Shown piece by piece: positions 62,383 to 64,000 of a stretch of 64,000 nt of DNA. Position numbers and translations under genes: made by a program. A model generated the notes under the pieces. It saw nothing but the letters and a program-made list of their open reading frames with translations. It was not told the origin of the DNA and searched no databases. The stretch's first letter is position 1. Every line of letters starts with the position of its first letter. Source of the DNA: Pogonophryne albipinna. Its lineage: Eukaryota > Chordata > Actinopteri > Perciformes > Artedidraconidae. Location: positions 62,001 through 126,000 of the forward strand of contig JAPTMU010000106.1 of NCBI GenBank assembly GCA_028583405.1, read 5' to 3'.

Positions 62383-63796
62383 GTGGTAGTACTGGATTAG
62401 CTCTTCTGTTAAGATGAAACGCTCAAAAAGTTGCATTTGTATGGTATTTTAGGACGCCTTGAACGTTAAACACCAATATGTATTTTCTGTGAGAAAATGC
62501 TCCTCAAAGATCATGTGTGACCTATCTGAAACTAATTGGTCTGCCGCTGAAATAAACTTGGCTTCTGTTCACGCCGTCCAGAGGACCGAAGGCCATTTTC
62601 AGCACGATGACATCACTGAGAAACCACCTCTCTGTGACCCTTGCCCCCACCACCTCCCTCTCTTTCAACAGGCTTCATTCAGTATTGAGATCACTGGGAG
62701 CGTCCTGTAAACTCTGACCCAGACATGATACAGGATTTGAGTTTTATTTCTAACTCAGTCTGTTAGTTCAGCGCCGTTAGCCTACTTTAGGAAACCAGTC
62801 CCATCGCGGGGCTCTCTGCCCAGATCCTGATCTATATCTGTCAGACTTTCTCTCCTAAAGGTGTTAATATTGTGCATGGTATCACCATGGGAACTCTGCT
62901 AAGCCGACAACAGGGTATAATCCAAGAAGGATAGCCCTTTATACTTGGTGGTCTTGAAGAGCAGCTTTTGAGCCTGGCAGACTAACACCACTGTAAACTT
63001 GGCTAAGTCGCACACCAACAGCACACTAAACCCTCCTAATGCAGCAGCACTGACTTACAGGCAATGTGCAAGGTACTGTAAATATACCCACTAAAACAAT
63101 GAGCTAAAACATCCTAACAAAATAAAGGTGAGTAATACAACACTGATACTCTCAAATCCAGACTAAGACCATCAGTCTGAGTCTAAATACGTTATTGTGT
63201 ATCATCTTTAAAAACATTTGACATGACATTTACACGACATGACAAGAACACGGTACAGCCCCAATGAAAGCCGAGAGCTTCCAGTCCCAACAAATTCTCT
63301 CTAGTACTTTTATGAAGGTCCTCTAAGCTGCTTCCAAAAACAAACTTTTTGGAGTCAACAATAGGTTATGTGCACACTATCTTCCTTTTTCCAGATATGT
63401 GCTGCATTTTTCATGTCCATGTATCTAAAGGGATTGATTATTTGCCCAAAACATAAATTTGCTCAGCATTTTGACCAAGTCTTACTTTCCATTTTCATAG
63501 AAATACCTTCCTTGTTATATGCACCTTAATATGTAAAGACTACATCTGTCTTCAAATTAAATCTATTTTTCTTTTTGGGTACCAGGCATCTGTCTAACAG
63601 TGTAGAGGGGTGTCTTGGGACTCACAAAGTTGTAGAGAAGTTATTTTATTGGTGTAACTTCTGACATCAAGTAGGCTGTTGTGTTGGTTTGCACAGCTGT
63701 ACAGTTGTTTATGCCATGTTGTTTACCAATGTGATGTGTGTGTGCACAGATAACCGCACACAGACAGCAGGGTTGTGTTGCGTTGGGACTGTAGTC

Positions 63797-64000
63797 CAGT
63801 GGTTCCCAAACTTTTTCAGTCGGGACCCCCTTGGGTATTGGAAATATTTTCGGGACCCCCCAACCCGGTTCCCATCTATATTGGTAGGATTAATTGTATA
63901 TTGTTGTAAAAACATTACATTTTCTCTGCTAATAATAAGAAGATACAAAGATCCAACTATAATTTTATATTTTATTATGGATTACACATGAACAAAAGTG
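63797..64000 (+). mobile_element. hAT terminus cut by the window edge
   Basis: CAGTGGTTCCCAAACTTTTT then CAGTCGGGACCCCCTTGGG, a typical hAT left end. The right end would lie beyond 64000. Confidence 0.55.

Larger units (their letters stand above)
59896..64000. other. tecr upstream/intronic sequence, no further exon recognised
   Basis: Expected to be the intron before the 59844-59895 exon. I searched by eye for the missing 22-residue start (preceding VEPNAT, ending in a lysine codon before a donor) and found none. The tecr promoter is therefore probably beyond 64000. Apart from hAT elements at 61369-62382 and from 63797, the sequence is AT-rich and unremarkable. Confidence 0.55.

Overview
The window is nuclear DNA from a spiny-rayed (acanthopterygian-type) teleost fish. 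The evidence is vertebrate-type split genes with GT-AG introns, very long CA/GT microsatellites, and a dense load of fish-style transposons: hAT elements with 8-bp target duplications, TTAA-flanked piggyBac-like elements and MITEs, and an L2-type LINE. There is no bacterial, CRISPR or organellar content. Transposon names are family-level judgements from termini, target-site duplications and motifs; no library search was possible.

Five protein-coding genes are supported. In order: prkaca (PKA catalytic subunit alpha, + strand, exons 402-12857, first exon left of the window); samd1 (atherin, + strand, 16427-29533, complete, 8 exons, 656 aa); a VCP/p97-like AAA+ ATPase (+ strand, 32478-43069, complete, 18 exons, 815 aa); ndufb7 (complex I subunit, + strand, 46066-49455, complete, 3 exons, 122 aa); and tecr (trans-2,3-enoyl-CoA reductase, - strand, 59895 down to 54346, 10 exons, 286 aa plus stop; about 22 N-terminal residues are missing). 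Joined exons keep frame in every gene. From memory, PRKACA-SAMD1 and NDUFB7-TECR are neighbours on human 19p13.12, so the fish block preserves this microsynteny with a vcp-like gene inserted between.

Layout: 1-12857 prkaca exons, with an intact but 5'-truncated L2-like reverse transcriptase ORF antisense in one intron; 12858-15862 likely prkaca 3'UTR; 16.1-17.6 kb CpG-rich promoter and first exon of samd1; 17.6-29.5 kb samd1 introns packed with hAT, MITE and LINE debris; 29.5-32.5 kb samd1 3' region and vcp-like 5' flank; 32.5-43.1 kb vcp-like; 43.1-46.0 kb hAT-rich intergenic DNA; 46.1-49.5 kb ndufb7, with a large palindrome in intron 1; 49.6-54.3 kb intergenic repeats, including a 331-bp tandem module; 54.3-59.9 kb tecr; 59.9-64.0 kb tecr 5' side or intron with a clean hAT copy.

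The genes do not form one pathway. They cover cAMP signalling (prkaca), chromatin repression at unmethylated CpG DNA (samd1), ubiquitin-dependent segregase activity (vcp-like), respiratory complex I (ndufb7) and very-long-chain fatty-acid elongation in the ER (tecr). The most notable observations are the divergent VCP paralogue, a perfect (TG)121 tract almost abutting one of its splice acceptors, a hAT-like terminus starting on the base after its stop codon, and a hAT insertion whose target duplication supplies the likely branch point of a tecr intron.
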